Notes: a model not told the origin generated them from the sequence alone. A stretch of 64,000 nt of DNA from Streptomyces albireticuli (GCF_002192455.1 NZ_CP021744.1:7154501-7218500); one strand, 5' to 3'. Positions 1-9,362 are shown, counted from the stretch's first letter. Numbers and translations: made by a program.

Positions 1-103
1 CGGCGGTGGACGAGGAGGCGGCTATGGCGGCGCCCGCGCCCGAGGCGAGGACCCCGAGGCTCAGCGCGCACGTGGCGACCGTGGTGGCGATACGAGAGGG
101 CAT
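1..103 (-). CDS. Secreted protein, N-terminal fragment cut by window edge
   Basis: Only the first 34 codons lie in the window. The ATG at 103 is preceded by GGAGG four bases upstream. The peptide begins MPSRIATTVATCALSLGVLA and continues into an Ala/Gly/Ser stretch ending in an AxA-type site around residues 28-30. This is a classic Sec signal peptide: a short basic N-end, a hydrophobic core and small residues at the cleavage site. The mature part lies outside the window, so no function can be given. Confidence 0.7.
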   Translation of the reverse strand, partial: MPSRIATTVATCALSLGVLASGAGAAIAASSSTA

Positions 104-490
104 GCATCCTCCGGTGGCATCCGGCGGCTCACGGGGAGCCGGCGAGTGGTGGGGTACGGGCCGGACTTGATCGCGAACACCGGCCAGGACGGGACAGTAC
201 AGGCAACTGACGTTCAAGAAGAAGTCAAAAACCGGCAAAGCGGTGACTTGGCGTCAGATCTGCGGAGGCCGGTCCGGCGCGGGGTGCGTGGCGCGCCGGG
301 CGGTGGGCGATATTCCGCATGTGGTGCGGAAGATCCGGCCGAAGGGGGCGGGGCCGGCGGTTCCCCGGCACCCGGCGGCCGCCGCCACCGCTCCGTACGC
401 AAAATCCCGGCGATGCGGGGGACGCGGCCCCGGCGTCCCCGGCATCATGTCAGGCCATGAGGCAAAGGCTGCCGGGGTGTTCCCCGCGGG
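104..490. other. Intergenic region without a supported gene
   Basis: About 390 bases lie between the start of the secreted protein and the end of the small membrane protein. Several overlapping open frames exist on both strands, but all are Arg/Pro/Gly-rich with no ribosome binding site or recognisable motif, as expected for high-GC chance frames. A promoter for the leftward secreted gene should lie here, but no clear -10 box was found. Confidence 0.5.
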
Positions 491-673
491 TCACCTCCTG
501 CCCCAGAAGGCCCGTACCACCTCCGCCAGCGCGTGGATCACCTCGGACAGCGCCTTCAGGACGCGGGCCCGGTCGCGCGCGGCGCTGCCGCTCAACGCGA
601 GGTGGGCGACCAGGACCACCATGAGTGCCATGATCAGCAGGCCCGCCACCAGCGGCCAGGCTGTGTCGGCCAT
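491..673 (-). CDS. Small single-span membrane protein
   Basis: A 60-residue protein starting MADTAWPLVAGLL. Residues 5-28 form one hydrophobic span. The tail is an amphipathic, Arg/Ala/Val-rich helix ending FWGRR. The ATG at 673 was chosen over the upstream in-frame ATG at 760 because it has GGAAGGGAG eight bases before it, and the upstream extension is basic and low-complexity. No family was recognised. It stands alone, 199 bases from the divergent NACHT gene. The likely location is the cytoplasmic membrane with the charged helix inside. Confidence 0.6.
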   Translation of the reverse strand: MADTAWPLVAGLLIMALMVVLVAHLALSGSAARDRARVLKALSEVIHALAEVVRAFWGRR

Positions 674-871
674 GTGCCGACTCCCTTCCGTTAAAGGCTC
701 GTTCCCCCGGCCGGTGGCCGTGGACACAGGCAGACTCCTCCGGCCGCGCGGTGGGGTCACGCGTTCCCGGAAGGGTCCGGATCGGAAGTTCGAAGACGCA
801 GGTCACAGCGGTGCGTACCGGGCTCGGGAGCGGATTTTCCCGGAGCGCCCGGACGCCGGAACGGGTGAGAC

Positions 872-3241
872 ATGACGGGGGACGAGGCGACGGGCGCGGG
901 TGCCGGACGGCTGATCCTGGGCAGGGAACTGCGCGCGCTGCTGCACGACTCGGGGCTGGACCGGAGCCAGGCGCTCGCGAAGGCCAACCGCCTGCTGCCC
1001 GACGGGGTGGCGAAGCTGAATCCGCAACGGGTCAGCGAACGCTTCGCGGGGGAACCGGGCTCCGACTTCCCGCAGTTGTGGGCCCTGGCCGAGGCCCTGC
1101 TCATCGAATGCGGGCGGCTGCTGCCCCTGGGCGCCGCCCGCCCGGAGGCCGCCGAGGTCAGGAAGCGGGACGGATTACGCGCGTCGTGGCACACTCTGTG
1201 GCTGCTGGCCCGCAAGGACCCGCCGCCGCGGCCCGACCCCCGGCTGTCCGGCTACCTGAAGGCCGCGGCGCGCTACGCCCGCGACCACCCCTACCCGGAC
1301 CTCCCGGACACCCCGCGGCCGCCGCCGCTGCCCGAGGGCTGTGTGCCCCGGCACGTGCTGCCTCTGCCCCCGCGAGCCGCCGGGTCCGCCGGGGCCGGTG
1401 CGGCCGGTGCGGCCGGAGCACCGTGCCCGCCCGCCGGTGAGCCGGGGCCCGCGACGGACGTCTTCACCTCCGGGAGCCCGGTCGCCGTGCTGATCGGCGC
1501 CCCCGGAAGCGGCAAGTCCACCCTCCTCCGCGTCCATCTGCTCGACTCGGCGGACGGCCCGCCGGACGGCAGGGCCAAGCGGAACGCGACCGTCCCGGTC
1601 CTGGTCCCCGCCGTCGCCCTGACCGGTCCCGCCCCCTTGTCCCAGGCACTGGCCACGAGCGTCACCGCGCTGCTGGGACGGCACCTGCCGCCCGGTACGA
1701 CCCTGACCGAGGACTTCTTCGGCCGGCGCCCCCGCCCACGGGCGACCTGGCTCGTCCTGGTCGACGGCCTCGACGAGGTCGCCGACCAGGAGGCGCGCGC
1801 CGGCCTGCTGGGCAGGCTGGCCGACCAGGCGGCGGCCGACGGGTCGCCGTACCGGTTCGTCGTGGCCACCCGCCCCCTGCCCGCGGGCGAACTCGACACC
1901 CCCGGCTCGCACGCGGCCCGCTTCGCCCTGCGGCCCTTCACCCAGGACGACCTGCGCCGCTACGCCCACGAGCGGTTCCGGGTCCTGGGCGACCCGGACC
2001 GGCACACCGCGCTGTTCACGGCCCTGATCGCCGACGCCGACCTCGACCACCTGGCCCGTACCCCGCTCATGGCCTCCATGCTGTGCGGGCTGTACGCCGT
2101 CGAACCCGGCGGCCCGTTCCCCGAGGGGCGCACCGCCGTCTACACCCGGTTCATGGACCGGATCTACCGGCGCAACAGCCACAAGAGCATCGCCGACACC
2201 CAGCAGAGGGCCGTCGACGCCCTGGAGAAGCCCTTCCAGCACCTCCCGGACAGACAGGACGTCGGAGCCGCGGCGGAGCGCGCGCGGCGCCACCTCCCGG
2301 AGCTCGTCCGCTCGCTCGCCCACCGGGTCTTCTTCGAGGACACCCCGGCCACGCTCGGCGCACTCGCCGCGCACCCGCTCGCCCGGCCGCCCGCGCAGGT
2401 GCCGGGGCCGGACTGGAACCGGTTCCTGGGCGACCTGCTGCGCCCCACCGGCCTGCTGACCGTCCAGGACGGGGAACTGTCCTTCCCGCACCGGACGTTC
2501 CTGGAGTACCACGCCGCCTGCCACGCCACCCGCGACCGGGCGGCGAGTGCCGCGGCGACCCGTCGCCTCGTCAAGTGGGGCTGGTCCAGGCCTCCCGCCA
2601 CGTGGCCGTTCTGCCGGTGCTGGAGCATGCCGGTCGGCAGAGCCCTGCGCAGCGGCTCTCGCGCGGACGAGGAGGCGCCGGCGCGCAAGCGCGCCGACAT
2701 GTCCTACGCGGGATTCGTCCTCGACCTCGCCGCGAGCGCCGGCGCCGACCCGTGGAAGGAGCTCCATCGCGTGGCCCGGAAGGGCGGGGCCGAAGGCGGC
2801 ACCTTCATCGCCCTCCAGGCGGCACTGGGCACCCGCATCCGCCCGGAGACCGCGGCGGCCGCGCGCGAGACGCTCGTACGGGCGGCCCTCGGCCACCGCA
2901 AGATCCCGGGGAGCGCGCGCGTCCTGGCCGCCGAGACGCTGGCCGGGCTCGGTGACGAACGGGGCCTCGACGCCTTCAGGGCGATGGCGGACGATCCCGG
3001 CCGGCTCGACACCCTGGACCCGTGGCACATGCCCCTGACGGAACTCACCCATACGGAACCTCCCACGCAGAGCGAGCTCGACGAGGCGCGCCGCGCCACC
3101 CGCCGGGACACGGTGGCCCAGCTCGACGCCGTGATCCGGGCCGCCGCCCCGGGCGCCGCCGCGCGCCTGCACGCGACCCGCGCGCGGACGGCCTTCGGGC
3201 GACTGGTGGGTGAGGAGGCCGGTGGGCGCCCACGGCGGTGA
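872..3241 (+). CDS. NACHT-type STAND NTPase, soluble
   Basis: A 789-aa protein. Residues 10-110 resemble the small helical N-terminal region (RELRALLHDSGLDRSQALAK) common in Streptomyces NACHT proteins. A Pro/Gly-rich linker follows. The NTPase has a Walker A motif GAPGSGKST near residue 210 and a Walker B LVDGLDEV near residue 296, then a sensor-like TRPLP and a helical arm. The FLEYHAACHATRD segment near residue 545 is typical of the helical region after NACHT. The C-terminus carries Ala-rich helical repeats. There are no membrane spans. STAND NTPases act as ligand-triggered switches that oligomerise on ATP binding; some bacterial NACHT proteins are anti-phage sensors and others regulators. 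No effector or toxin gene sits beside it, so its role is open. Confidence 0.85.
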   Translation: MTGDEATGAGAGRLILGRELRALLHDSGLDRSQALAKANRLLPDGVAKLNPQRVSERFAGEPGSDFPQLWALAEALLIECGRLLPLGAARPEAAEVRKRDGLRASWHTLWLLARKDPPPRPDPRLSGYLKAAARYARDHPYPDLPDTPRPPPLPEGCVPRHVLPLPPRAAGSAGAGAAGAAGAPCPPAGEPGPATDVFTSGSPVAVLIGAPGSGKSTLLRVHLLDSADGPPDGRAKRNATVPVLVPAVALTGPAPLSQALATSVTALLGRHLPPGTTLTEDFFGRRPRPRATWLVLVDGLDEVADQEARAGLLGRLADQAAADGSPYRFVVATRPLPAGELDTPGSHAARFALRPFTQDDLRRYAHERFRVLGDPDRHTALFTALIADADLDHLARTPLMASMLCGLYAVEPGGPFPEGRTAVYTRFMDRIYRRNSHKSIADTQQRAVDALEKPFQHLPDRQDVGAAAERARRHLPELVRSLAHRVFFEDTPATLGALAAHPLARPPAQVPGPDWNRFLGDLLRPTGLLTVQDGELSFPHRTFLEYHAACHATRDRAASAAATRRLVKWGWSRPPATWPFCRCWSMPVGRALRSGSRADEEAPARKRADMSYAGFVLDLAASAGADPWKELHRVARKGGAEGGTFIALQAALGTRIRPETAAAARETLVRAALGHRKIPGSARVLAAETLAGLGDERGLDAFRAMADDPGRLDTLDPWHMPLTELTHTEPPTQSELDEARRATRRDTVAQLDAVIRAAAPGAAARLHATRARTAFGRLVGEEAGGRPRR

Positions 3242-3272
3242 GGGGCGGTTCTCCGGTGGGCCGCCGGCGCGG

Positions 3273-3548
3273 CTATTCGAGGATCCGCTCGTCGAAGGGG
3301 ACCGGCACCCACGTGTCCTCGGTGAGGCCGGGGGTACCGGCGTCGTTCGCGTACAGCGGCTTTCTTGCTCCGGGCGAGGTCCTCGGCGGCCGAAGGGGCC
3401 TCGGTGAGACCGGACTTCGGAAACCGCGGTCCCGGAGAGGGAAGTAGCCCCTGCCGCGGCGCGAGGCGGGCGGAGGCGGGGCGCTCGGGGGCGTGCCGGG
3501 TGGCTCACCGGGCGGAGCCGGCTCAGGATCACGCGAGTCGTGCGTCAT
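3273..3548 (-). CDS. Small Pro-rich hypothetical protein
   Basis: A 91-residue frame starting at the ATG at 3548, which has a strong AAGGGGGAG six bases upstream. The first 45 residues are Pro/Gly/Arg-rich and disordered. The C-terminus is better ordered and ends KPLYANDAGTPG, then a Trp/Val/Pro/acidic tail (DTWVPVPFDERILE). The good ribosome binding site and ordered tail argue that it is expressed. No family was recognised. It lies tail-to-tail with the NACHT gene (31 bases apart) and divergent from the alkyl sulfatase. It could also be the remnant of a longer gene. Confidence 0.45.
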   Translation of the reverse strand: MTHDSRDPEPAPPGEPPGTPPSAPPPPASRRGRGYFPLRDRGFRSPVSPRPLRPPRTSPGARKPLYANDAGTPGLTEDTWVPVPFDERILE

Positions 3549-3658
3549 TTCTCTCCCCCTTGGGCCGCACAGGGTAACGAGAGAGGGGGCGCGGGGGGAG
3601 GGGTCGCGCACCTACGGAGCGCCACCACCACGGTACCGAGGGTGGCTTGATCGGTCCC

Positions 3659-3687
3659 TTGTATGCGGATCAGTCGCTTCATAGCGT
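3659..3687 (+). promoter_or_regulatory. Candidate sigma-70 promoter for the alkyl sulfatase gene
   Basis: TTGTAT (3659-3664), a 17-base spacer, then TAGCGT (3682-3687). The spacing and hexamers fit the Streptomyces HrdB consensus loosely. It would give a leader of about 85 bases before the ATG at 3779. Assigned by eye only. Confidence 0.3.
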
Positions 3688-3778
3688 CGTTTGCGCACCG
3701 GAACGGCTCTCGCACCACACGTGCCGCTCCCGTAACGCGCGCTGAGCTTCTCTCCGTATGTCCCAAGGAGGCAGTCGC

Positions 3779-5884
3779 ATGACCGATACCCGTGGATTCA
3801 CCGAGCCCGTCGAGCCTTCCCCCTCCGTCGTGGAAGCGAACCGCGGCATCATCGACACCATCCCGCCCAACGCGGAGGACTTCCAGGACGCGCAGCGCGG
3901 CCTGCTGGCCCTGCCCGGCGTCCCCGTGATCCCGACCCGCGACAACAAGGGCGTGGCCTGGAACTTCGCGGGCTACGACTTCCTTCTGGACAGCGACGAC
4001 CAGGCCCCGCCGTCCGTCAACGCGAGCCTGTGGCGGCAGGGCAAGCTCACCGCTGTCGCCGGCCTGTTCCAGGTCACGGCCGCGGGCAACCGCGCCATCT
4101 ACCAGGTGCGCGGCTACGACCTGTCCAACATGACGATCGTCACGGGCGACACCGGCATCGTCGTCATCGACCCCCTCGCCTCGTACGAGACCGCGCAGCA
4201 CGCCCTGAAGCTCTACCGCGACACCACCGAGGACAGCCGGCCGATCAGCGCCGTGATCTACACGCACAGCCACGTCGACCACTTCGGCGGCTCCCGCGGT
4301 CTGTTCCACGAGACCGGCGACGTCATACCGAAGGACCTTCCGGTGTACGCGCCCGAGGGCTTCCTCGACCACGCCATCAGCGAGAACGTCTACGCGGGCC
4401 CGGCCATGGCCCGGCGCGCGGAGTACATGTACGCGGCGGGACTGGACAAGAGCCCCTACGGGCAGGTCGGTTCCGGCCTCGGGCTGACGATCTCCACCGG
4501 CGAGGTCACGCTCGTCCCGCCGACGCACTACGTCGGCGGGCCCCTGATCCAGCCGGCGAAGCACGCGGACTGGTTGCCCACGAACGTCGTCCAGTGGCGC
4601 GAGGGCCTCTACCAGCACACGATCGACGGCATCCCCATGGTCTTCCAGCTCACGCCCGGCACCGAGTGCCCGGCGGAGATGAACTTCTACTTCCCCGAGC
4701 TGCGCACCATGTGCATGGCGGAGAACTCCACGCACACCCTGCACAACATCCTGAGCCTGCGCGGCGCCCAGGTCCGGGACCCGCACGCGTGGTCGACATA
4801 CCTCACCGAGGCGATCCAGACCTTCGGCGAGTACACCGACGTCGAGTTCGCCTCCCACCACTGGCCGCGCTGGGGCAGCGAGAACATCGTCGAGTTCCTG
4901 AGCAACCAGCGGGACATGTACGCCTACCTCAACGACCAGACGCTGCGGCTCATCGACGAGGGCTTCAACGGGATCGAGATCGCCGAGAAGCTCCGGCACC
5001 TGCCGCCCGGCCTCGCCGAGCACTGGTACAACCAGGGCTACTACGGCTCGCTCAGCCACAACTTCAAGGCCGTCTACCAGCGCTACATCGGCTGGTTCGA
5101 CGGCAACCCCGCCCACCTGTGGAACCTCCCCCCGGTCCAGGCCGGTGTGAACTACGTCCGGGCGATGGGCGGGCCCGCCGAGGTCGTCCGCATCGCCCGG
5201 GAGGCCTATCAGGCCGAGCCGCCGCAGTACCGCTGGGCCGTCGAGCTCCTCAACCACGTCATCTTCGCCTCCGGCGAGGCCGGTGATGTCTTCGAGGTGC
5301 CGGCCGACGTGCTCCAGGACGCCAAGAACCTCCAGGCCGAGGCCATGACCCAGCTCGGCTACGGGGCCGAGAACGGCACCTGGCGCAACTTCTTCCTCAC
5401 CGGCGCCGAGGAACTGCGCAACGGCCCGCAGAAGCCCACCTCGCACGGCGCCTCGGACCTGGTCAGGAGCATGACCCTCGACCAGTTCTTCACCGCCATG
5501 GCGAAGAGCGTCGACGGCCCCAAGGCCGCCCGGGAACAGCGCTCGCCCCTCGTGCTGCGCTGGGTCCTGACCGGCACCGGCCAGGAGTGCACCACGACCT
5601 TGCGCAACGGTGTGCTGATCCACGTCGACGGGCAGGACAAGCTCGCCGGCAAGCCCCAGGCGACCATCAGCCTCACCCGCGAGGCCCTGAACGACCTGGC
5701 GCTGGCCGGCATCCGCTTCAAGGAGAACTTCGACGCCGCGGTGGCCGGTGGCCATATCCAGGTCGACGACCAGGCGGCCGCCGACACCGTCTTCGGCTAC
5801 CTGACCTTCCCCGACCCGGTCTTCCCCCTCGTCACCCCGCGCCCGGTCCCCTCGGACCAGGAGCCGGGGCCCGTCACGGGCTGA
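3779..5884 (+). CDS. Alkyl/aryl sulfatase, metallo-beta-lactamase fold (SdsA1-like)
   Basis: A 701-aa enzyme expected to hydrolyse primary alkyl sulfates such as dodecyl sulfate to alcohol and sulfate. The zinc signature T162-H163-S-H165-V-D167-H168-F-G-G is intact. The central part carries the helical dimerisation domain of this family. The last ~120 residues resemble the SCP2-like lipid-binding domain that holds the alkyl chain. Length matches the family. Unlike SdsA1 of Pseudomonas there is no signal peptide, so the protein is probably cytoplasmic. The start at 3779 has AAGGAGG seven bases upstream; the in-frame ATG at 3758 would place that site inside the gene. It appears monocistronic, with a DUF1540 gene 135 bases downstream. 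Confidence 0.9.
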   Translation: MTDTRGFTEPVEPSPSVVEANRGIIDTIPPNAEDFQDAQRGLLALPGVPVIPTRDNKGVAWNFAGYDFLLDSDDQAPPSVNASLWRQGKLTAVAGLFQVTAAGNRAIYQVRGYDLSNMTIVTGDTGIVVIDPLASYETAQHALKLYRDTTEDSRPISAVIYTHSHVDHFGGSRGLFHETGDVIPKDLPVYAPEGFLDHAISENVYAGPAMARRAEYMYAAGLDKSPYGQVGSGLGLTISTGEVTLVPPTHYVGGPLIQPAKHADWLPTNVVQWREGLYQHTIDGIPMVFQLTPGTECPAEMNFYFPELRTMCMAENSTHTLHNILSLRGAQVRDPHAWSTYLTEAIQTFGEYTDVEFASHHWPRWGSENIVEFLSNQRDMYAYLNDQTLRLIDEGFNGIEIAEKLRHLPPGLAEHWYNQGYYGSLSHNFKAVYQRYIGWFDGNPAHLWNLPPVQAGVNYVRAMGGPAEVVRIAREAYQAEPPQYRWAVELLNHVIFASGEAGDVFEVPADVLQDAKNLQAEAMTQLGYGAENGTWRNFFLTGAEELRNGPQKPTSHGASDLVRSMTLDQFFTAMAKSVDGPKAAREQRSPLVLRWVLTGTGQECTTTLRNGVLIHVDGQDKLAGKPQATISLTREALNDLALAGIRFKENFDAAVAGGHIQVDDQAAADTVFGYLTFPDPVFPLVTPRPVPSDQEPGPVTG

Positions 5885-6019
5885 CCCGCGGCACGCGGTC
5901 CCGCATCCGGGTGAAGACACCAGGTCACCGGTGTCGGTGTCCGGCGCCCGAGGAAGGCGTCGGAGGTACGGAGCGGGGTGCCGCTGCCGGGGCCCGGACG
6001 TCATGCCGAGGAGAACGCC

Positions 6020-6304
6020 GTGGAAATGCCGCAGGTGAGCGTGTGTCAGGTGGACGAGTGCGCGTACAACCAGGAGAGCGCCTGCCACGCCCTGGCCATC
6101 ACGGTGGGTGACTCGACCCACGCACACTGCGACACGTTCTTCGTGTTCCCGGCCAAGGGCGGCGACTCCTCGGCCGTCGGCCGGGTCGGGGCCTGCAAGA
6201 TGGCTGGCTGCCTGCACAACGTCGGACTCGAATGCCAGGCTCCCGGCATCACCGTCGCCTCCCTGGGCGCCTCGGCGGACTGCCTGACGTACACGGCGAC
6301 GTAA
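6020..6304 (+). CDS. DUF1540 domain protein
   Basis: A 94-aa protein built of two Cys-rich DUF1540 units. The first has CQVDECAYN...CHA...VGD...HCDTF (about residues 8-40). The second has CKMAGCLHN...CQAPGI...ADCLTY (about residues 58-92). Four Cys in each unit suggest a metal (probably zinc) site, but function is unknown for the family. GTG at 6020 was chosen because GAGGAG lies six bases upstream; the ATG at 6026 is the alternative. There is no signal peptide. It sits between the alkyl sulfatase and the M4-like gene on the same strand. Confidence 0.85.
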   Translation: MEMPQVSVCQVDECAYNQESACHALAITVGDSTHAHCDTFFVFPAKGGDSSAVGRVGACKMAGCLHNVGLECQAPGITVASLGASADCLTYTAT

Positions 6305-6423
6305 GGAGCTCCGGGCCCGCCGCCACCCGGACCGAAACTCGCTCACGCATTTCCGTCGCCCCCATTGAACGTGTGCACGCGACACCGATTGCATGTCGGG
6401 TGTCTCGTCTATGGGGGGTACTC

Positions 6424-9294
6424 ATGCGTCAGCGCGGAGAGCTCGCGGAAGGTCCGGGTTCACGGCGGAGAACCACGCGAAGAGCGAAGGCACGCGGAGC
6501 ACGGAGCGGCTCACCCGGTGCGGCGACGCTGATCGGCGTCGCCGCACTCGTCGTCTCCGCGCTGCCCGCGAGCGCGGTCGCGGCACCGGCGTCCGGCACG
6601 GAGGAGGTGGTCCCGGGACAGCGCACCGCGGCTCCCGCGCTGGTGAGCGGCATCAGGGAACGGGTCAAGGCCACGGGGGGCGCCGCCGACGCGGCGCGGC
6701 GGTATCTCGCGGACAAGGAGAGCCGCTACGGGATCCCGCGTCCGGACCGCGACCTGGAGCCCGTACGGACCGTCACCGCGGGCGACGCGGAGACCGTGCG
6801 GCTGCGGCAGAAGCACCGCGGAGTGGCGGTGTTCGGCGCTCAGTACGTCGTCCGGATGGAGAGGAAGGGCGGGGAGCGGTTCGTCACCGGCACCTCCGGC
6901 CGGTACTTCACCGGGCTGAAGGTCGCGGTCGAGCCCGAGGTCGACGGGGAACTCGCGGCCGAGCGGGCGGTCGAGGCCGTCGAGGCGCGGCTCGGCCCGT
7001 GGCGGCCCGGCCGGGACGGGGAGCCGGGGGAGGGGACCCCCGAGCCGCTGACCGGCACCGCTCACGGGCTCGTCGTCCTGCCCCGCGGCGCCGGCGTGCT
7101 CACCCACCACGTCACCGTGCGCGGCACCGCCCCGGGCACCGGCGCGCCCGTGCTGCGGGAGGTGTACGTCGAGGCGCGGTCCGGCTATCCGGTCCTCCAG
7201 TACAGCGGTATCCAGTCGTTCTCAGGAGCCGGGCCCGGTGCCGCGTCCGGTGCCGGGAAGGCGGCCGGGTCCGGGACATCGCCCTCCCGGGCCGCGGGCG
7301 GCGTGCGGGGATCCGGCGTCCGGCTCGACGGGGAGACGGTCGGGCTGGCCGTGGAACGGGACGACGCGCGCGGGGAGTACGTACTGCGCGACCGTACCCG
7401 CGCCGAGGAGGGCGGCGACAGGAACCAGATCTCCACCTGGGACGCGCGCGACCGGAGCGTCAGTGAGGTGTGGGGCACCTGGCCGCCCGGCCTCAAGGAG
7501 TTCGGCTCGCCGGAGCCGGACTTCGGTAAGGAGGCGACCGAGGCGGGCGCGGTCGACGCGCACTGGGGCGCCGCCAAGGTCCACGACTACTACAAGAGCG
7601 TGCACGGCCGGGACGGGTCCGACGGCCGCGGCGCGGCCGCGCACTCCCTGGTGGGCATCGGCTGGGGGTTCGCCAACGAGGCCGTCTGGGACGGCACCAA
7701 GGCGATGTACGGGAAGGGCGACGCCGAGCACCGGCCCGTCGCGGCCGCGCTGGACGTCGTCGGGCACACGATGACGAAGAGCGCCGTCGAGAACAGCGCC
7801 GGCCTGGTCAACGCGGGCCAGCCCGGATCCGTGGCCCTGGCGTTCGCCGACTACTTCGGCAACGCCGTCGACACCGACGCCCACGGCACGCCCATGGACA
7901 GCCCCGCCTCCGGCCTGGTGGGCGAGGCGCTGTGCCGGGAGAAGGGCCCCCGCGAGTGCGCGGCCCGTGACATGAACGACGGCCGGACCACCTCCACGTC
8001 CTTCCTCGGGGTGTCGTTCGCGACCGACAACGGCGGCGTCCACGCCAACTCCACCCTCTTCTCGGGCGCGCTGTGGGACATCCGCGAGGACCTGGACCGC
8101 ACCCTCGCCGACAGGATCGCCCACAAGGCGCTGACGGAGTACATGACGCCGCTCGACGGCTTCACCGAGGGCCGGCACGCCGTCGTCGCGGCGGCCAAGG
8201 ACCTCAAGGTGACGGGGGCGCGACTCAGGTCCGTCGAGCGGGCCTTCGACGCCCACGGCATCGTGGCCGGATGGGAGACGGCCATGGGCGTGGACTCCGA
8301 CCGCCTCTTCGGCGGGGTCAACACGGACGGCTTCACGTCGGTGGGCGCGGGCGGCGGCTGGTGGGCGGCGGCCGGCTCGAACGAGGACGGCTCCGAGGCG
8401 TACTCGGTCTGGGCCGGGCGCCTGGACGGCACCGGTGAGAAGATCCGTGTCAGCCCCAACGACGGGCGCTACCACGCGGATCCGGTCACCGACGGAAAGA
8501 CCGTGGTGTGGCACTCCTACCGGGGCCGGACCTCCGAGGTCCTGGCCCGGCCGCTCGCGGGCGGCCCCGTCAGGAAACTGTTCTCCAACTCCGGCAACCT
8601 CGGGCGCGTGTCCTCGCTGAGCGTCGAGGGGAAGCTCCTGGCCTTCACCTCCTACAGCCGCTGGACGGGCCCGCGCGTGATGTACATGCGTATGGGCGAC
8701 GACCAGCCGGTGGTCGTGCCACCGGTCCCGTACAGCAAGTACGGCGGCACCGACAACCCGTCCCTCAAGGACGGCCGGATCGCCTTCGCCACCTCGCGCC
8801 GCGTGGACGGCCTGTACCGGTCCGACACGGAGGTCCTGGACACCGCCACCGGCAAGCGGACGACGATGGGGCAGCCCGGCACACCGGAGTACGTCGGTCC
8901 GACCGCGATCACCGGTAAGCACGTCTACTGGCTGGCGGCGAACGACCCGTCCAGGCAGCCGACCGCGGTGCGCCGCGCGGACCTCGACGGCACCGGCACC
9001 GTCGACATCAGTCCCGCCGAGGGCAAGGACGCGCTGCGGGGCGTGTACCTGACCGCCTCCGACGACGCGGTGACCGTCGGCACGGAGTCGTCCGAGACGC
9101 GGATCGGCAACGGGACGCTCGGCAAACTGTGGCAGCTCTCGCCCGACGGCTCGCGCAGGAGCCGGGTCTCCTGCAACAGGGGCGAGCAGTTCTGGCCCGT
9201 GACGGCGGGCGGCCGGCGGGTGGTCTGGCTCGACGCCACGACCGGCTCCACCGACCTGGTCACCCGCTCCCGTCCGGCGGGTGCCTGCGGCTGA
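6424..9294 (+). CDS. Secreted M4 (thermolysin-like) pseudopeptidase with C-terminal beta-propeller
   Basis: A 956-aa protein. A basic N-region and hydrophobic core (about residues 30-60) form a long signal peptide. FTP and PepSY-like propeptide regions follow (about residues 70-240), then an M4-like domain (about 320-620), then a repeat region with blade-like strands (about 630-950), probably a beta-propeller. Alignment without gaps to the thermolysin zinc helix shows H448 kept, but the general-base Glu is T449, the second zinc His is K452 and the third ligand Glu is L472. The transition-state His (DNGGVHANS, H540) is kept. The domain therefore cannot bind zinc normally and is probably inactive. 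A binding, inhibitory or structural role is likely. The ATG at 6424 follows a G-run ribosome binding site. Confidence 0.85.
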   Translation: MRQRGELAEGPGSRRRTTRRAKARGARSGSPGAATLIGVAALVVSALPASAVAAPASGTEEVVPGQRTAAPALVSGIRERVKATGGAADAARRYLADKESRYGIPRPDRDLEPVRTVTAGDAETVRLRQKHRGVAVFGAQYVVRMERKGGERFVTGTSGRYFTGLKVAVEPEVDGELAAERAVEAVEARLGPWRPGRDGEPGEGTPEPLTGTAHGLVVLPRGAGVLTHHVTVRGTAPGTGAPVLREVYVEARSGYPVLQYSGIQSFSGAGPGAASGAGKAAGSGTSPSRAAGGVRGSGVRLDGETVGLAVERDDARGEYVLRDRTRAEEGGDRNQISTWDARDRSVSEVWGTWPPGLKEFGSPEPDFGKEATEAGAVDAHWGAAKVHDYYKSVHGRDGSDGRGAAAHSLVGIGWGFANEAVWDGTKAMYGKGDAEHRPVAAALDVVGHTMTKSAVENSAGLVNAGQPGSVALAFADYFGNAVDTDAHGTPMDSPASGLVGEALCREKGPRECAARDMNDGRTTSTSFLGVSFATDNGGVHANSTLFSGALWDIREDLDRTLADRIAHKALTEYMTPLDGFTEGRHAVVAAAKDLKVTGARLRSVERAFDAHGIVAGWETAMGVDSDRLFGGVNTDGFTSVGAGGGWWAAAGSNEDGSEAYSVWAGRLDGTGEKIRVSPNDGRYHADPVTDGKTVVWHSYRGRTSEVLARPLAGGPVRKLFSNSGNLGRVSSLSVEGKLLAFTSYSRWTGPRVMYMRMGDDQPVVVPPVPYSKYGGTDNPSLKDGRIAFATSRRVDGLYRSDTEVLDTATGKRTTMGQPGTPEYVGPTAITGKHVYWLAANDPSRQPTAVRRADLDGTGTVDISPAEGKDALRGVYLTASDDAVTVGTESSETRIGNGTLGKLWQLSPDGSRRSRVSCNRGEQFWPVTAGGRRVVWLDATTGSTDLVTRSRPAGACG

Positions 9295-9307
9295 CCCACA
9301 GGCGCGA

Positions 9308-9343
9308 CCCCGGTGCCTCCCACCTGGCGGGAAGGCACCGGGG
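9308..9343. terminator. Hairpin terminator between convergent genes
   Basis: An 11-bp perfect stem: arms CCCCGGTGCCT (9308-9318) and AGGCACCGGGG (9333-9343), with a 14-base loop that can pair further. It lies between the M4-like gene ending at 9294 and the leftward gene ending at 9363, so it can serve both. There is no U-tract, as is common in Streptomyces. Confidence 0.65.
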
Positions 9344-9362
9344 CCCGGCCCCTGACCCGGGA

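Noticed and set aside
2560..2690. Possible frameshift in the first NACHT gene, where WGWSRPPATWPFCRCW looks atypical
   Set aside because: Sensible helical sequence resumes in the same frame right after, and the other frames do not give a better match.
3545..6394. A 949-codon minus-strand open frame over the alkyl sulfatase and DUF1540 genes
   Set aside because: It is the antisense shadow of two well-recognised genes, with no motifs and Val/Arg/Gly-biased composition typical of high-GC opposite frames.
7765..7780. Active M4 metallopeptidase (HExxH)
   Set aside because: The motif reads HTMTK with the downstream Glu also lost, so the standard zinc site is absent.
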